Assembly (NCBI RefSeq): GCF_002749975.1 | Contig: NZ_PEIG01000023.1 | Location: forward strand, 1-64,000 | Origin: Gloeocapsopsis sp. IPPAS B-1203 | GTDB lineage: Bacteria > Cyanobacteriota > Cyanobacteriia > Cyanobacteriales > Chroococcidiopsidaceae | DNA: 64,000 bases | Direction: 5' to 3' | In this document: positions 63,703-64,000 of the stretch, one piece after another | Numbering within the stretch: the first letter of the stretch is position 1 | How the letters are laid out: each line of letters starts with the position of its first letter | Notes under the pieces: model-generated | The model's input: only the letters and a program-made list of their open reading frames with translations | Database searches by the model: none | Told to the model about the DNA's origin: nothing | Made by a program: the position numbers and the translations under genes

Positions 63703-64000
63703 ATGATTGTTTACACACTTGGAACGATTTTCTTTCCCTTTGATCGAGCTGTTTTTTGGTTGCAGGAATTACTAGACAGAGAAATTATAGTTGAGCCAGT
63801 CTTATTTCAACATGGGGCAACTAATGCTGATAAATTGAGTCATCCGCTGCTAACTAGCGTAGCTTCGTTGACTATACATGAAATGCATGATGCTGTGCAG
63901 CAATCGTCATTAGTGATTTCACATGCTGGTCAAGGTTCAACGCGAATGCTAGCAGAAATGGGAGCTTGCTTTGTATTAATACCTAGGTTAAGGCGCTATG
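63703..64000 (+). CDS. Alg13-like glycosyltransferase subunit (PssE type), partial
   Basis: The reading frame is open to the window end, so only about 99 codons are seen. It begins MIVYTLGTIFFPFDRAVFWLQELLD, then EPVLFQHGATNADKLSHPLLTSVASLTIHEMHDAVQQSSLVISHAGQGSTRMLAEMGACFVLIPRL. The SHAGQGS and P-R segments match the nucleotide-sugar-binding half of the Alg13/EpsE-type enzyme, with the expected position of the Gly-rich loop. GAGGTTT precedes the ATG. Together with the Alg14-like gene it should add a sugar to a lipid carrier. Confidence 0.88.
   Translation, partial: MIVYTLGTIFFPFDRAVFWLQELLDREIIVEPVLFQHGATNADKLSHPLLTSVASLTIHEMHDAVQQSSLVISHAGQGSTRMLAEMGACFVLIPRLRRY

Noticed and set aside
1-64000. 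Search for tRNA, rRNA, CRISPR arrays, prophage or transposase genes
   Set aside because: None recognised on either strand by reading; a covariance or HMM scan would be needed to exclude a missed tRNA.

Overview
The window is a chromosomal segment of a cyanobacterium. The palindrome GCGATCGC (HIP1) recurs throughout genes and spacers, short tandem repeats such as GGTAATTGGTAAT and GTTGAGTGTTGAGTT fill many spacers, and several cyanobacteria-typical products occur (MoxR, M50 site-2 protease, RTX proteins, CopG-like and sulfated-polysaccharide genes). The sequence alone does not settle genus. I saw no tRNA, rRNA, CRISPR array, insertion sequence or phage gene.

Layout. 0-2 kb: a TetR-type repressor and a short-chain dehydrogenase on the minus strand, with palindromic candidate operators before each. 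1.8-11 kb: an accessory block, all minus strand, of three calcium-binding RTX-repeat proteins, the 3' remnant of a fourth, two paralogous VOC-like proteins, an alpha/beta hydrolase, a DUF3574 protein, a haem-oxygenase-like diiron-type protein and a secreted protein of unknown family. 11-33 kb: mostly housekeeping (DUF2993, pseudouridine synthase, RodZ-like, malQ, two sulfotransferases, NUDIX, ridA, two-subunit Na+/solute symporter, recQ, pheS, surE, ribF, MoxR, methyltransferase, two glycan genes, dihaem cytochrome, secA, flippase).

33.9-44.6 kb: what looks like one catabolic/uptake locus for a ureide or hydantoin-type nitrogen compound: Asp/Glu/hydantoin racemase, GNAT, a stand-alone allophanate-hydrolase C-terminal-like domain, a GntR/FCD regulator, a DMT exporter, a PotABC-type ABC transporter, an M20 hydantoinase/carbamoylase-type amidohydrolase and a PotD-like binding protein. 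A 17-bp sequence matching at 16 of 17 positions lies upstream of both the regulator and the transporter. A UPF0175/DUF3368 toxin-antitoxin-like pair sits inside it.

45-52 kb: M50 protease, GH10-like (DUF187) protein, a zinc-ribbon protein and a helical protein, separated by unusually long gene-poor spacers. Two of these spacers each hold a copy of a roughly 90-nt element that folds into successive hairpins with compensatory changes between the copies. 52.8-64 kb (running off the end): a plus-strand exopolysaccharide operon with a ribbon-helix-helix protein, GT2, Wzc-like, Wzy/WaaL-like, two GT4, two sulfotransferases, a heparin-lyase-like polysaccharide lyase, and an Alg14/Alg13-like pair. 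Its leader contains the second copy of the hairpin element and a strong intrinsic terminator ahead of the first gene, so it may be controlled by transcription attenuation. The sulfotransferases plus a lyase suggest a sulfated exopolysaccharide. This leader/duplicated RNA element is the best candidate for an undescribed system in the window.
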